Source of the DNA: Otatea glauca
Taxonomy: Eukaryota > Streptophyta > Magnoliopsida > Poales > Poaceae
Length of the DNA stretch: 64,000 nucleotides
Reading direction: 5' to 3'
NCBI GenBank assembly: GCA_036346275.1
Contig: CM070719.1
Location: 1,240,001 to 1,304,000, forward strand
The notes under the pieces: model-generated
Databases searched by the model: none
The model's input: the letters and a program-made list of their open reading frames with translations, nothing else
Told to the model about the DNA's origin: nothing
Made by a program: the position numbers and the translations under genes
In this document: in pieces, positions 1 through 10,723 of the stretch
Layout of the letters: each line of letters starts with the position of its first letter
Position numbering within the stretch: the stretch's first letter is position 1

Positions 1-194
1 ACACAGGAGCTGCTGGTGGTGGAGTAGGCCTTCTGCTCTGTTTTACTGGCGAGGCATTGCGTGGCGGTGACGTTGGAGGAGGCGTGGGTTGCCGTGGTGG
101 AGATGACGCGTCCATAGCGGTGGAAATATGATGTACCGCTTGCGCCAAAGGATGATATTGTGGAGGGCTGTCCAAGCTTGGTCACGTCGTCGCC

Positions 195-1112
195 TCAAAG
201 AATATCGAGGTGAAGTTCTTCAAATCCGCTCAAGACCTCCTCCACCGCGACCTTTGAGTAACCCGGGGTATCTCGTTGCGATGGAACATCCGCCCACTCC
301 ACCGGATATGCTATGCCGTAAGCCACCTTGATGGAGAGGTTACGCGCATCAACGTGTAGCTCACATCGGCGGCGAACCCTTATGTCATCCACGGGATAAC
401 GGGATAGCAAGGTCTCCGCCTGGGGCCCGGTGGACGCGCAGCTACTTCGCCGCGCGGAGGGGCTGATCACGGCGTCCGGCTGATTGCTCGGACCTAGTAC
501 TTGAAGCTTGCTGAGGGCAATTTGTACTTGTTGCGCAACTATGTCGCCGATGCTAGCCTGGGTTGCTCTGAGCTCTTGTTCCAATTGGTACACTTTACGT
601 GATTCTCTTGATTTGCTTCTATGCCGGCTCCTGTACATATGTGCATCCTTAGCGAAACCATACTTCCACGGCGTCAGCTTGCCCATACCTCGTGTCCGTC
701 CTGGGTGCTCAGGGTTTTCAAGGGCATGTGTTAGCTCGTCATTCTCCCTGTCTGGCACCAATGTACCTGCCTGAGAGTGCTCCACAGCTTGTAGAATACT
801 CTTATGCTCAAGGACATACGGGGCCACTATAGTTGATTGTTTCAAAACCGTGAAATGTGCTTGCTTAAATGTAAGAAGATCATTGCATGCAATTGCTTTC
901 CTTCCTAGTGTCCCTTTTCCCCGTAGCCTCCCCTTCTGGCGTGATATAGGGACGTCGATCGGGTTTAGATCATTAATGTAATCCACACAAAACTCAATCA
1001 CCTCCTCTGTCCCATAACCCTCGGCAATGCATCCTTCCGGACGAGAACGATTCTGAACATACTTCTTGACACACTCATGTACCTCTCGAAAGGGAACATG
1101 TTCTAGATACAC
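195..1112 (-). pseudogene. Chimeric ORF: TNP2 C-terminal DUF4218 fused to the C-terminal half of the second En/Spm ORF
   Basis: An open frame of 305 codons. Roughly residues 1-105 match the tail of the DUF4218 region of TNP2-type transposases (NRSRPEGCIAEGYGTEE, FCVDYINDLNP, LTFKQAHFTVLKQS). From about residue 110 the frame continues as the C-terminal part of the second CACTA protein (ENPEHPGRTRGMGKLTPWKY, a basic SRHRSKSRESRK stretch, then an EQELRATQASIGDIVAQQVQ helix). In CACTA #2 these two segments lie about 4 kb apart (29480-29780 and 24850-25390) in separate genes, so the ORF reflects an internal deletion with its join near 783-800. The frame stays open across the join. Whether it is expressed is unknown; the upstream TNP2 reading frame is broken, so I call it a pseudogene fragment. 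Confidence 0.75.
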
Positions 1113-2521
1113 GGGTCCAAGGATACCTATCTCTTTGACAAGGTGAACAAAGGAGATGAACCATTATATCAAAGAATGCAAGAGGAAAGATCATCTCAAG
1201 ACTAACCAAACTTTGTACCACGTCATCCTGCGCAGCTTACTTAGTTTATCCGGGTCGATGACCTTCGTGAAATCGCGTTGAAAAAGAACACAGCTTTGTG
1301 ATTGTCCTCGTACCCACTCGGGCAAGATGCCTCTCCACCATCGAGCAAGCGTGTCATTAACACAAGACAGTCATGGGATTTCATGTGTACGATTTCATTC
1401 TCTTTCGTGTTTACGAGTCTCTTTACATTCGAGGAGTATCCGGAAGGGACCTTCACACTGTTCAGGAACTCTATCACGCTTTTTTCTCCTCTTTGCTTAG
1501 AGTGTAGCTCGCAGGATGTAGGTAATGTTGTCCTTTCTCTCGCTTTTCGGGATGTAGGTCGTTCCTCAGTTCCAAGAGTTTAAGGTCCTTCCGAGCTTGC
1601 AATGTATCTTTCGATTTTCCGTACATATCTATGTAGCCTAACAGGTTCAAGCAGACATTCTTCGTGATGTGCATGAAGTCAAGTGAGTGACGAACCTCCA
1701 TAACTTCCCAATAAGGCAAGTCCCAAAATATTGACTTCTTCTTCCACATGGGTGCATGACCATCCTCATTCATGTTTGCCCTTTCCAAATACTACTTTCA
1801 AATCCTTTACCATAGCAAACACACGTGGCCCACTACGATGCTGAGGCCTTGCACGAAGGTCTGGTTGCCCGTTAAATTTCCTGCCTTCCTTCCGCAACGG
1901 GTGATTCGTAAGAAGAAACCTACGGTGACCCATGTATACAACCTTCCAAGAGTTTTTCAGGTACATGCCGTCCGTTTCATCTAAGCACTGGATGCAGGCT
2001 CTATATCCTTTGATAGTTAGGCCGGACAGGTTACCGAGAGCAGACCAGTCGTTGATTGTTACAAATAACAATGCACGTAGGGTGAAATACTCCCTTTTGT
2101 ACTCATCCCATACCCTTGCACCATCATCCCACAACGTCACAAGATCTTCAACCAATGGTTTCAGGTAGACATCGATGTCATTTCCGGTTGCTTGGGGCCT
2201 TGGATCAACAACGGCATCATGATGTACTTTCGCTTCATGCACAACCATGGAGGAATGTTATAGATACATAGTGTAACGGGCCAGGTGCTATGGCTGCTGC
2301 TCAATTCTCCGAAAGGATTCATCCCATCGGTACTCAACCCAAACCTTATGTTTCTCACCTCATCTGCAAAGTCCGGGTACGTCCGGTCGACTTTCCTCCA
2401 CTGTGAGCCATCTGCAGGGTGTCTAAGCATCCCGTCGTCCTTACGCTCTTCTTTGTGCCAACGCATCATCTGGGCATGCGCTTTGTTAGCAAACATACGT
2501 TTCAATCGGGGGATCACAGGG
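1113..2521 (-). pseudogene. TNP2-type transposase, catalytic-domain part (CACTA #1)
   Basis: The region encodes, in shifting minus-strand frames, the TNP2/Transposase_21 core: RLKRMFANKAHAQMMRWHKE, DEVRNIRFGLSTDGMNPFGE, MKRKYIMMPLLIQGPKQP, DLPYWEVMEVRHSLDFMHIT and SYTLSKEEKKA. TNP2 proteins bind CACTA termini and cut and paste the element. The reading frame is broken several times, for example right after the GPKQP motif (near 2190) and between 1770 and 1790. The N-terminal part continues at 7932-8741 on the far side of LTR copy A, so the gene was split by that insertion and is not functional. The homologous copy in CACTA #2 is at 28890-32024. Confidence 0.85.
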
Positions 2522-3710
2522 AAATATGTAACATCCCGAAAAATGGAAAAATATAAAGGCTTATATTTTGAATTTGGATATCCTTATTTCTGATTTTCTT
2601 GACATGATTGGAATTTATTTGGATTTTCTTTGAATTTTGTATTGAATGAAAAATCAATCAACTAGAATTAAAGGAATGGATAATGGTAAAAGCTAAAATG
2701 GTAAAATTAAAAATTTGGAAAAATTACCATGGAACCATAACCATGCTGGTAAGTCAGTAAAATCAACAAGTAAAATTTTTATGCACAGAAAAGTGGGTGA
2801 ATAATTGAATGACACCTCTTTTTGACTAAAAACAGTACAAGCCAGAATTAATGAAAAATATTCGAAGTTTATCTGGATCTGGAAAAATTACCACAACACC
2901 CTCATGGTATATTTTATCTCTGGTAAAAATATCAGGATTTGATCATGTCGGCAAAGCCCTCTAATAATTCAAAAATAGAAACAATTAAAAACTAGAAATC
3001 CTAATGTCAGAATTTTTATAAAATATTCACTAGAGGTTTTGACTTGAAATTTTTATGGAGATATAATTAAGACAAAATGAATCTCTATAAAAATTTTAGA
3101 AAATAATTAATATGATTTATATCCTAAAATAAATAAAATACCGAAATTCAAATCCTGTACAAGTCCACAGTGTCAGAATTTTAAATAATACATTACAAGA
3201 TATTTTGACCTACAAATTTTACTGAGGTAAGAAGACTACCAGTAGAGGTCGGTAAAAAAGTTTTACAAAATTACACACTGATTTGATAGCGATTTGAATG
3301 ATCACATGGAGCTATCCAGGCTGAAGTCTATCCCTTGACTCACCTTCACCCTCTGACATGTGGGCCAGCCACCTTTCCGTAACGGTTCGCTGGAAGCAAT
3401 GGGAAACAGCTCCTCTCACTGCCCGGTGGTCCCGGCCCCACTCGTCAGTCCCTGACTTCACAGCCCCCTCTCTTCTTTTCCCCTCGCCGACCGAGTCTCC
3501 CGAGCCTTCGCGCCGCCTTCGCCCAATTCAGCGCATTTGCCGCGCCGCCCGCTCGATCGCTGCCACGCCCTACCCTTGGTTCTCCCGTGCCATGCCCTGA
3601 CCAGCTCGCGTCACTTCTTGCCGCCGAGAATTCACGCCAAATCGTCGCCTAGCAACAGAACTGAGCCGCAAATCTGTTTCAGTGTTCAAACCCTGTGAAT
3701 CCATCTAACG

Positions 3711-3724
3711 CCGACTATAAGTAC
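3711..3724 (+). promoter_or_regulatory. TATA-like box inside LTR copy A
   Basis: ACTATAAG lies just upstream of a pyrimidine-rich stretch and about 1.19 kb from the LTR start. The aligned sites are CTATAAATA in copy B (11906-11914), the reverse complement of TATTTATAG in copy C (about 41815-41822), and CATATAAAA in copy D (about 21533). Conservation at the same relative place suggests the U3 promoter of this LTR family. Transcription is inferred. Confidence 0.45.
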
Positions 3725-4869
3725 TGGGCTAGCATCACAATGAGCCGCTCTTCCCTTACCATTCGCCAGCCCGAGCTCAAAAGCCAGAAATTCTCCTTCT
3801 TCATCTCTGTTGCGAAACACGCAAAAAAAGGGATTCGCGATTGAGCAAAACCGTAAGCCTCAATCAAATTCCTCGCAACCGTGGCATCTCGGGCATTTAT
3901 GAGCCTAGCTTGCTCATCAATTTTAGTTCTCCCACCGATCAATCACCACCATCGTGCCCTTTTTTTCCCCCACTACTGCGTCGGTGGCGCCCACCGTAGC
4001 TTCTCCGAGCAAACCAACTACAAAATGGAACTCCAACGTCGCGTGGATGCCTAAATCGCTACCCATTCGGTAGGGAAGCACCGTTTTCTTCTTCTCGACG
4101 AACCGCTTCTCCCTCCGCCGCATGCCACCGGTGGCAGCTCGCTCCGGTCGTCCCCCCGGTGAGCGACCCCACCCCCAGGTGCGCCGTGACCCCCTGGTGC
4201 CTGCCGTGCTGCCCATTCGGCCGGAGTCCCGCCGGAGCTTCGTCGTCGTCGACCCCTAGCGCCGCCTCTGCTTTCGGTCACTGAGCCGCGGGCCCCCACT
4301 GTCAGCCACTCAAACAGAGTCCAGTGCAGCGGTAAAAGACGTCTTCTCTGCTTGAAGGCGTATTTTCATTTTTCAGTTTATTTTCAATACCCGAATTAAT
4401 TCAAACATTTATAGCTTTTGCATTATAACTTCAAATTGCATGAAACAAAATTCTAAATTCATCTAAAATTAGGTAGTTTCATAATATGAAATAACATTTT
4501 GAAAATGTTCAATGGATAAATTTGAAACTCAAATTTAAAGAAAAGGTTTAAAGAAGTGCTTCATATTAAAAAGTTGTGAACAAACTTTAGGTGGAATAAA
4601 ACTAATTTTAGTAAAATACTCATGCTTCCAGAAGTTCAAATATATAAAAATATTTAATTTTCACTTATGTTTGAATTACTTTCTAATGAGGATTGTATTC
4701 AATGCATTAGGAAATTCCAATAAACATAATTTGAACAAAAGAAATATAGGGTAAGTAAAAATTGAATTCTAAATATTGTCATGGCAGTAGAATACCTGAA
4801 TATGCCAAAATAATTGAACTTGATTTGAATTATCTCGAAAAGTATGAAATGACTTAAAACATAAAGTGC

Positions 4870-4872
<3 letters not shown>

Positions 4873-4958
<86 letters not shown>
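4873..4958. repeat. (TA)n microsatellite inside LTR copy A
   Basis: About 43 uninterrupted TA dinucleotides. The homologous place in copy B (about 13060-13080) holds only a short non-expanded GTATATGG stretch, so the expansion is specific to copy A. Confidence 0.97.
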
Positions 4959-4961
<3 letters not shown>

Positions 4962-7931
4962 AGTTGAATAGTTAAAACATAGGTCAAATGAATTCAAATG
5001 ATCACCAAATCAGTTTTGTTGTAATCCTAACATTGCAAGGATTTCAGATTTAAAATAATATTTAAATATTATTACATAAAACAGTAAATGATCAATAGTT
5101 AAAGTGTAAATAATTGCATAATTGGAATAGTTATAACTTTCACGAATAAACTCAGAATTTGGCGAAACCAAATGTTGTAGCTCTGAAAAATAGTACCCTT
5201 GCTGATTAGGCAAAAATATCTTATGGTTGTGCTAGGTTGAAATTAGATAATGTTAAACCCTAATGATCGTTTATAGGAAAAACATTTCGGATAAAAGCCA
5301 ATTGTCGCGAAACCAACTTTAAACCACTTCTAATGTCATACCCTGTTAATACCTAAAAAATGAGTAGATTATCCTAGACGATGTAGTCGTAATCTTATAT
5401 CAAAAACTGAATCCTTAACGAGTAGTAAATTGAACTATCAAGCTTTTTCATCGATCCGTAGAACCTCTCGTCTAAATGCAAAAACTGTGGAAATTTGTTT
5501 AGAAATGATATTTATGATATGATCTATCATGTTCTAGAAAAATACTTTATTTATAACTTACTTTTCAATTAAATCGTGCTAGTTGAATACCCCTAAAAAG
5601 TATGTTTGTCACAACCATTAATATCATGTAAGCGTTTTCAGTTAAGAAAATAATGTCTCGTCTAAAAGCTAAAGTATATGAAATCAGCCTAGATTCGTTC
5701 TCCAAAGTATATGCTATCCACTTGCGAAGAAATAATCTTATTTCGTCATATTTTGCACATAAGCTTTAATAGTCAAATAACCCTTAGTTTTATGCTTTAA
5801 GAACATAATAAGATTAAGTGAACCTTGTAATAAGGAATTTGTACTTAATATAATTGTATCGCCAGAACCTTCTTAAAAACTATAAATAAATATATTTAGC
5901 TAACTTATCAGTCATAACTTATTTAAACCCTTCGAATGCAGAATCTTAAGGCTAAATGCTATTAGCGTAACCTTAACCAGTAATTTAATTCTTCTAACCC
6001 AAATAATTTTAGCATCTATAATTCGAAGTTTTAAAGACTAAAATTCATAATTTTAGCCTCTTGAATTCGTAATTCAAGAATAGATAATCTGTTAAAGAAA
6101 ACCCTGCTTTGTTATCTCAAAACCATTAAGTATGTGCATGTGTAAGTATCTAAATCATGAGATCTTAAATAATTCAAACTCTAAAGTGTTCCTGTTTTCT
6201 GCAATGAATCTTTATTTGATTTTCTGTCTGTCTTCTTTTCGTCCTTATTGAAGTCTATTATTTCCTATATTTTTCCGATCAATCGACGTGTAGAATCCGA
6301 CGTTCCTTCCTCCGTCGTTGCCTCCGTCATCTGCGATCGCGTCTTCGTCGTAAACGATATATAAGCAAGGCAAGCACCCCCTTTGACCATCTTGATCCCA
6401 GTATTTAATTTGCATTGTGTTTATTAAAATGTTTAATGCATGCGTTTACTTTCTGTAAATTTGCTATTTTGTGGTACTGGTAGTTATACATGTTGCCTCA
6501 TGAAACCTCCTTGATAAGTATGGACATGTGAACCTTGACAAACCTAGATTAAGCTTAGACATTAATTAATGTTATCATGGGTATATTCGATTTCATAATT
6601 AGCCATGCTTAGCCATGCTTTTAGAACTAATGAGGTTGATGATCAGATCAAAATTTGTTTCTGAGAAATGGAAAATGTTGGAAATGAAGCTGTTGGTTAT
6701 GGGTACTTTGATTAAAAACCCAAAATAAAACTATGGTTTTGGATACGGGTGATTATTGGCAATAGCCGGATGTGCAGAGGGATTTGCACGTAGTGTAGGG
6801 TGGAGTATCGCCCGTGTCACAGTAAGGACCGAGCAATGGGACGCTATTGATCCAAGAAACCCGTGCAACCACAAGTGTTGGTATGGACAACCTTAAACCA
6901 ATTAAGTTATCTAGCTTAACTTTGCACATTGGTAGGCTGAAGCAGTACGAGCATTCCTTTCAAGGTTGCTCGAAGGGGTGCCCTCACTGAGGTGTTGGGA
7001 ACAACGCTTGCCGATATAACGGTGTACGCCATGTCTATGGGAAGTTCCAACATTTCTATGCTCTGAGTTCTTCCATCATAGCATGGGTTAACGTCCCGGT
7101 GCTGGTGCAAAGTTAATCTAGATAATGTAAAGGTTTTTGTCATGAATATTCTGGCCACACGCCAAAGGTGCGTGAAACATGCGGCAAAAAGAAAAGGTCA
7201 TGACTTGTGGGTAAAGTTGTACACCTCTGCAGAGTGTAAATCTAATCGATTAGCCGTGTCCACGGTCAAGGACACTTGGTGAAGTCATTCCAATGTTAGT
7301 TTTGTATTTTCTAAAATTGGGTTGTGGTTTGGAACTTGTTTAGCAGCTTTTGTTTTCATGTCAAAGGATCGACATTGATGGATTTCATTTCTGGATTATT
7401 CGAAGCTCACGAAGGGTTGTGAGTATTACTTATGCTTTACTTATTTCATATCAGTCAATTATGCTTTTATAAATTCCGTTTGCAAATAACTTGTTTTACA
7501 ATGTCAATTCTGCTTTATGCAAATTAACTGTAGTAGCCTCCTTTGAAATGGCCTGCATATATTATAGGCTTTGCTCAAGTCTTGCGGAGTACGAATGTAC
7601 TCACCCTTGCTTATATGTGGTTATTAGGTGGATAAGTTGTCGAGCTTCGAAGGTTTCTTTCGTCGCAGATTGCGGGATTTTCTTCGTCGAATCTTTCTAG
7701 GGTTTATGCCTTGTCGGTTGCCTGTTGGTTTTGGATGGGCACACTACAAGACCTTGCCTCTGAGTTGTAAGATTTTCTTTATGTAATAGCTTCCGCTTAA
7801 TAATATTTGTTGTATGGTTGTGATTCCAATTGGTGTATGTGCGTACTAGCTACTGATCATGGGACTAGTACGGAATGCACATTAGATTTCCATTTTTGCA
7901 AGTTTGTAAAAATGGGGGTCGTCACAAAATA

Positions 7932-8741
7932 CCACCACACTTTAGCTGGAGGCCTCTTCTTCTTACGCTCCCCATCTATTTCACCTGGATCGCCACGCTT
8001 CACCTTATACCGTGATCCTCTGCACACTGGACAAACATCCAAATCGGCATACTCATTACGATACAGGATACAATCATTAGGACATGCGTGTATCTTCTGT
8101 ACTTCCAATCCCAAAGGATGACGATTTGCTTAGCTTCATATGTAGATTCGGCAGTGTTATCTTCTCGAAGCAACTTCTTTACGAGTGATAACACCTCATC
8201 GAATCCCTTATCCGACACACCATTTCTAGCCTTCCATTGCATGAGTTCCAAGTGGTACGCAGTTTTTGTGGCCTTGCCAACGCTTGGGTACAAAGGAGTT
8301 CTCGTGGTCCTCTAACATGCGTTGGAACTTCTCGAACTGTCTTTCATCTGTAGTCTCCCTCTCCGTCCACGCAAAGATCTGGTCTAGCTCATCATCACCA
8401 AAGTCACAAAGTGTTTCTTCCACGGAACAAGATTATGCGTGTCGTCCGGGATATCGTTGAATCCATCTTCCTCTTCCTCGCCTTCTTCATCGCCTTCCCG
8501 CTAATCACCTCAACTTCGCCATGGTTGCTCCAACAGTATAGTTTGGCATGAAACCTCTCATGATCAAGTGGTTCATAACTTGCCATCGCTGGGAGTGCTC
8601 CTTCTCGTTCTTGCAATCTACACACGGACAACATATGAAGTCGCCGAGGCAAGAATGCAACGCACGATCGAGAAAAGCTCGCACGCCATCAATGAACTCT
8701 CTCGAGCGACGGTCCGCATTGTACATCCATTGCCGATTCAT
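7932..8741 (-). pseudogene. TNP2-type transposase, N-terminal part (CACTA #1)
   Basis: Reading down from 8741 the translation starts MNRQWMYNADRRSREFIDGV and continues with the cysteine-rich signature CCPCVDCKNEKEHSQ and a VMNHLIMRGF motif. This is the transposase-associated N-terminal domain found before TNP2 cores. Further on come the acidic linker, a helical region (QMLEDH-type, MQWKARNGVSDKGFDE), and the zinc-ribbon-like ACPNDCILYRNEYADLDVCP with VCRGSRYK. The frame changes near 8505, 8400, 8230 and 8110. It is separated from its catalytic domain (1113-2521) by LTR copy A. The start at 8741 is supported by the closely matching start at 32024 in CACTA #2. Confidence 0.85.
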
Positions 8742-9359
8742 CTATACCAAGTTATAATTTCATTAAAAATTATAACAAATTCCGTTAGAAAAATTATAAC
8801 CTAACTTAAATTTCGTAACATTTAAAACCAACAAAAAAAAACTCCACCTACACCGTCATCCAATTAAAGACCTACCTTTCTAATTATTTTGTATCCCTTC
8901 CTACCTTTGTAATTATTTTTTATCCTTCTACATGTTTTTCTATTTTATTTCATACACCAATAATTACTTCCTTGCAATGTTGTACCTAGATCTCTCCCAA
9001 TATTGTGATATTTAAGATTCTAAAGCTAACAACCACCTAGATCTAAAGCTTCCAATCACCTTTACCTTGTAATGTCATATTTGAACTAGATGTCCACCCT
9101 ACATCTTCATACAACAACAAAAACAAGGCACGGAAAATAAATTTTCGATAATGCTTAAAAAGTTCAAGATTTCTCCACATCCATTGAAAAAAATAGCAAT
9201 ATCTAGGTGAGAAGGATGTTCACATGATGTTACTAACTTTGAAACACTTAATTTAGAGCTAATCACTTCCAATTAAAAATTTAGACAGCACCTCCCAAAG
9301 AACAGTAGCTTGGTCGGCCTTCTCTGCTCGATCGTATTCGCACCTCTCACGCGCATGGA

Positions 9360-9625
9360 GGAAGAAGGGTTTAAATGCGCTGCGTGAGGAGGGCTTCAGA
9401 GCGGTTGGAGACACGAACCGCTTCACGAAGTTATGCGTTCTAGAAGCGGTTCTTTTCTCAAACCGCTTCGATTTTCGTGCGGTTTGAGAAAAGAACCGCT
9501 TCTAGAACGCAACCTTCGTAAGCGTTCGTGTCTCCAACCGCTTCGAAGCCCTCTTCGATCATTGCCAACGAACCGCTTCGTGCGAAGATCACAACGGGTT
9601 CGCACCAAACCGCTTCTAATAGGCC
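9360..9625. repeat. CACTA #1 5' subterminal repeats with a large palindrome
   Basis: Multiple AAGCGGTT/AACCGCTT motifs in both orientations. This is the arrangement to which the TNPA-type protein of CACTA elements binds. The stretch 9403-9539 is an imperfect inverted repeat with arms near 65 bp around an ACCGCTTCGATTTTCGTGCGG centre (read as two halves). The counterpart in CACTA #2 is at 32670-32801. Confidence 0.85.
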
Positions 9626-9656
9626 GGTTGTGATGCCCAGTTCTGTAGTAGTGACT

Positions 9657-10718
9657 ATCTATGATGAGGCGTTTAATATGGATCTTTGTAGTAGCAGTGT
9701 GTGTCTACATGTTGATTGATCTCTCCTTGATTAAGTATAAGTACGTCATTGTTACTGTAGTGTAGGCATCGATCGATCCGCAGTCAGCTAGCAAGCAGTA
9801 AGCAAATTACGAATGATACGTACGTGTACGTGGCAAAAGGGTGTAGCTTTCATGTGATACGAGCGTTTCTTTAACGAGGGCAGTGGTTGCTGGTTCTTCG
9901 CATGTAGCCTAAGCTAACTCGTTCAGTGTACGCACATTAACAGCTCTACTCTGATTCAATTAGTTAATTCAGGTTTATTTATAACTTCCAAAGGAGCTCT
10001 CACGACGCACAAAAATAGAGTAAAAGGTATGCTTAACTTAATTGAGGAGTGGTACGTTAAACAGTTTCGATATCCAGACAGCTAGGTTGGCCCAAATACA
10101 TCTGACGTTTTTCATAATTAACTAGCTAGTACGTACGTACGTACGTACGTACGTACGTACGTACGTACTTTATATCTTTGCATTGCGTGTATCGCTATTT
10201 GTTAATCTAGCTAGGACCTGCGAACACAGGGTTTTGTAGGAGAAGAGATTAACATGCCCGTATGTGTTCCAAAAGGGCCTTAACGTCGTATAAAATGCTA
10301 GCTAGCTTGAGGCCTGCCTTTATTCGAACTTACGAATTCAATGGAAACATCACCAAAATTTGGGTCTCAGTGCGTTCAAAACTAGTTAATTGAGCATTGC
10401 TCTGGTAATCTTAAAGAGAGGCAAAGACGTGCTTAATTACGCTCTGTATGCATGCAGGCAGGATATATATATATATATAGCGAGTATGAGCAGTGAGAAT
10501 GGATGGACGGCCGTACGTAGCTATCTAGGGTCGTGGGTTGCTGGTGGTTGTCTCCCGCCGGTGAGCTAGGCCGGCGACCGTGACACGTGGTGGACCCGGC
10601 CTGGCAGGTTTTGTCGCGTTGCGCGCCGCACGTGTACGTGCGGGTGACACGTGGGCCAAAGGGAGGATGTGACGAGGAGGAGTCACACATGGGGCCATGT
10701 GCAGCCGCGGCGGCCCGG
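9657..10718. other. Non-coding stretch with a (TACG)n microsatellite
   Basis: No gene could be supported. The stretch holds a (GTAC)n run at 10129-10168, a short TA run near 10463-10480, and a GC-rich tail (10500-10715) with several ACGTG cores (for example CGACACGTGG near 10580). It could be remnant promoter sequence of a host gene lost or displaced by LTR copy B. Confidence 0.5.
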
Positions 10719-10723
10719 ATACG

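Larger units (their letters stand above)
2527..7926 (+). mobile_element. Large solo-LTR-like element, copy A (5.40 kb)
   Basis: This 5400-bp segment starts TGTAACATCCCGAAAAATG, ends GGGGGTCGTCACA, and is flanked on both sides by the 5-bp duplication AAATA (2522-2526 and 7927-7931). That is the signature of an integrated LTR (TG...CA ends). Exactly on either side lies uninterrupted CACTA transposase sequence, so there is no internal region, primer site or polypurine tract: a solo LTR is the simplest reading. It contains AT-rich flanks around a GC-rich block (about 3340-4320), a TATA-like box near 3715-3722 and a polyadenylation-like region near 7790-7805. No convincing coding sequence was found. 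Copies B, C, D and E elsewhere in the window are related. The family is not identified; a long-LTR gypsy or a LARD-type element is possible. Confidence 0.85.
1..9653 (-). mobile_element. CACTA (En/Spm) transposon #1, partial, carrying a nested LTR
   Basis: A Class II element of the CACTA superfamily lying on the minus strand. Its 5' terminus is at 9653: the reverse complement starts CACTACTACAGAACTGGGCA, and the next three plus-strand bases (ACT, 9654-9656) fit a 3-bp target duplication. Inside the terminus are inverted AAGCGGTT/AACCGCTT subterminal motifs (9360-9625), then a decayed TNP2-type transposase (8741 down to about 800) and part of the second En/Spm ORF (about 770 down to 1). The 3' end lies beyond the left edge. 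The element is interrupted by a 5.4-kb LTR (2527-7926). Compared with CACTA #2 (20250-32922) it lacks the DUF4216 region and the front of the second ORF, so it looks like an internally deleted, non-autonomous derivative of the same family. Confidence 0.9.

Noticed and set aside
4769..4987. Open frame translating to a long Tyr-Ile repeat (also at 44695-44901)
   Set aside because: It is only a translation of (TA)n microsatellites.
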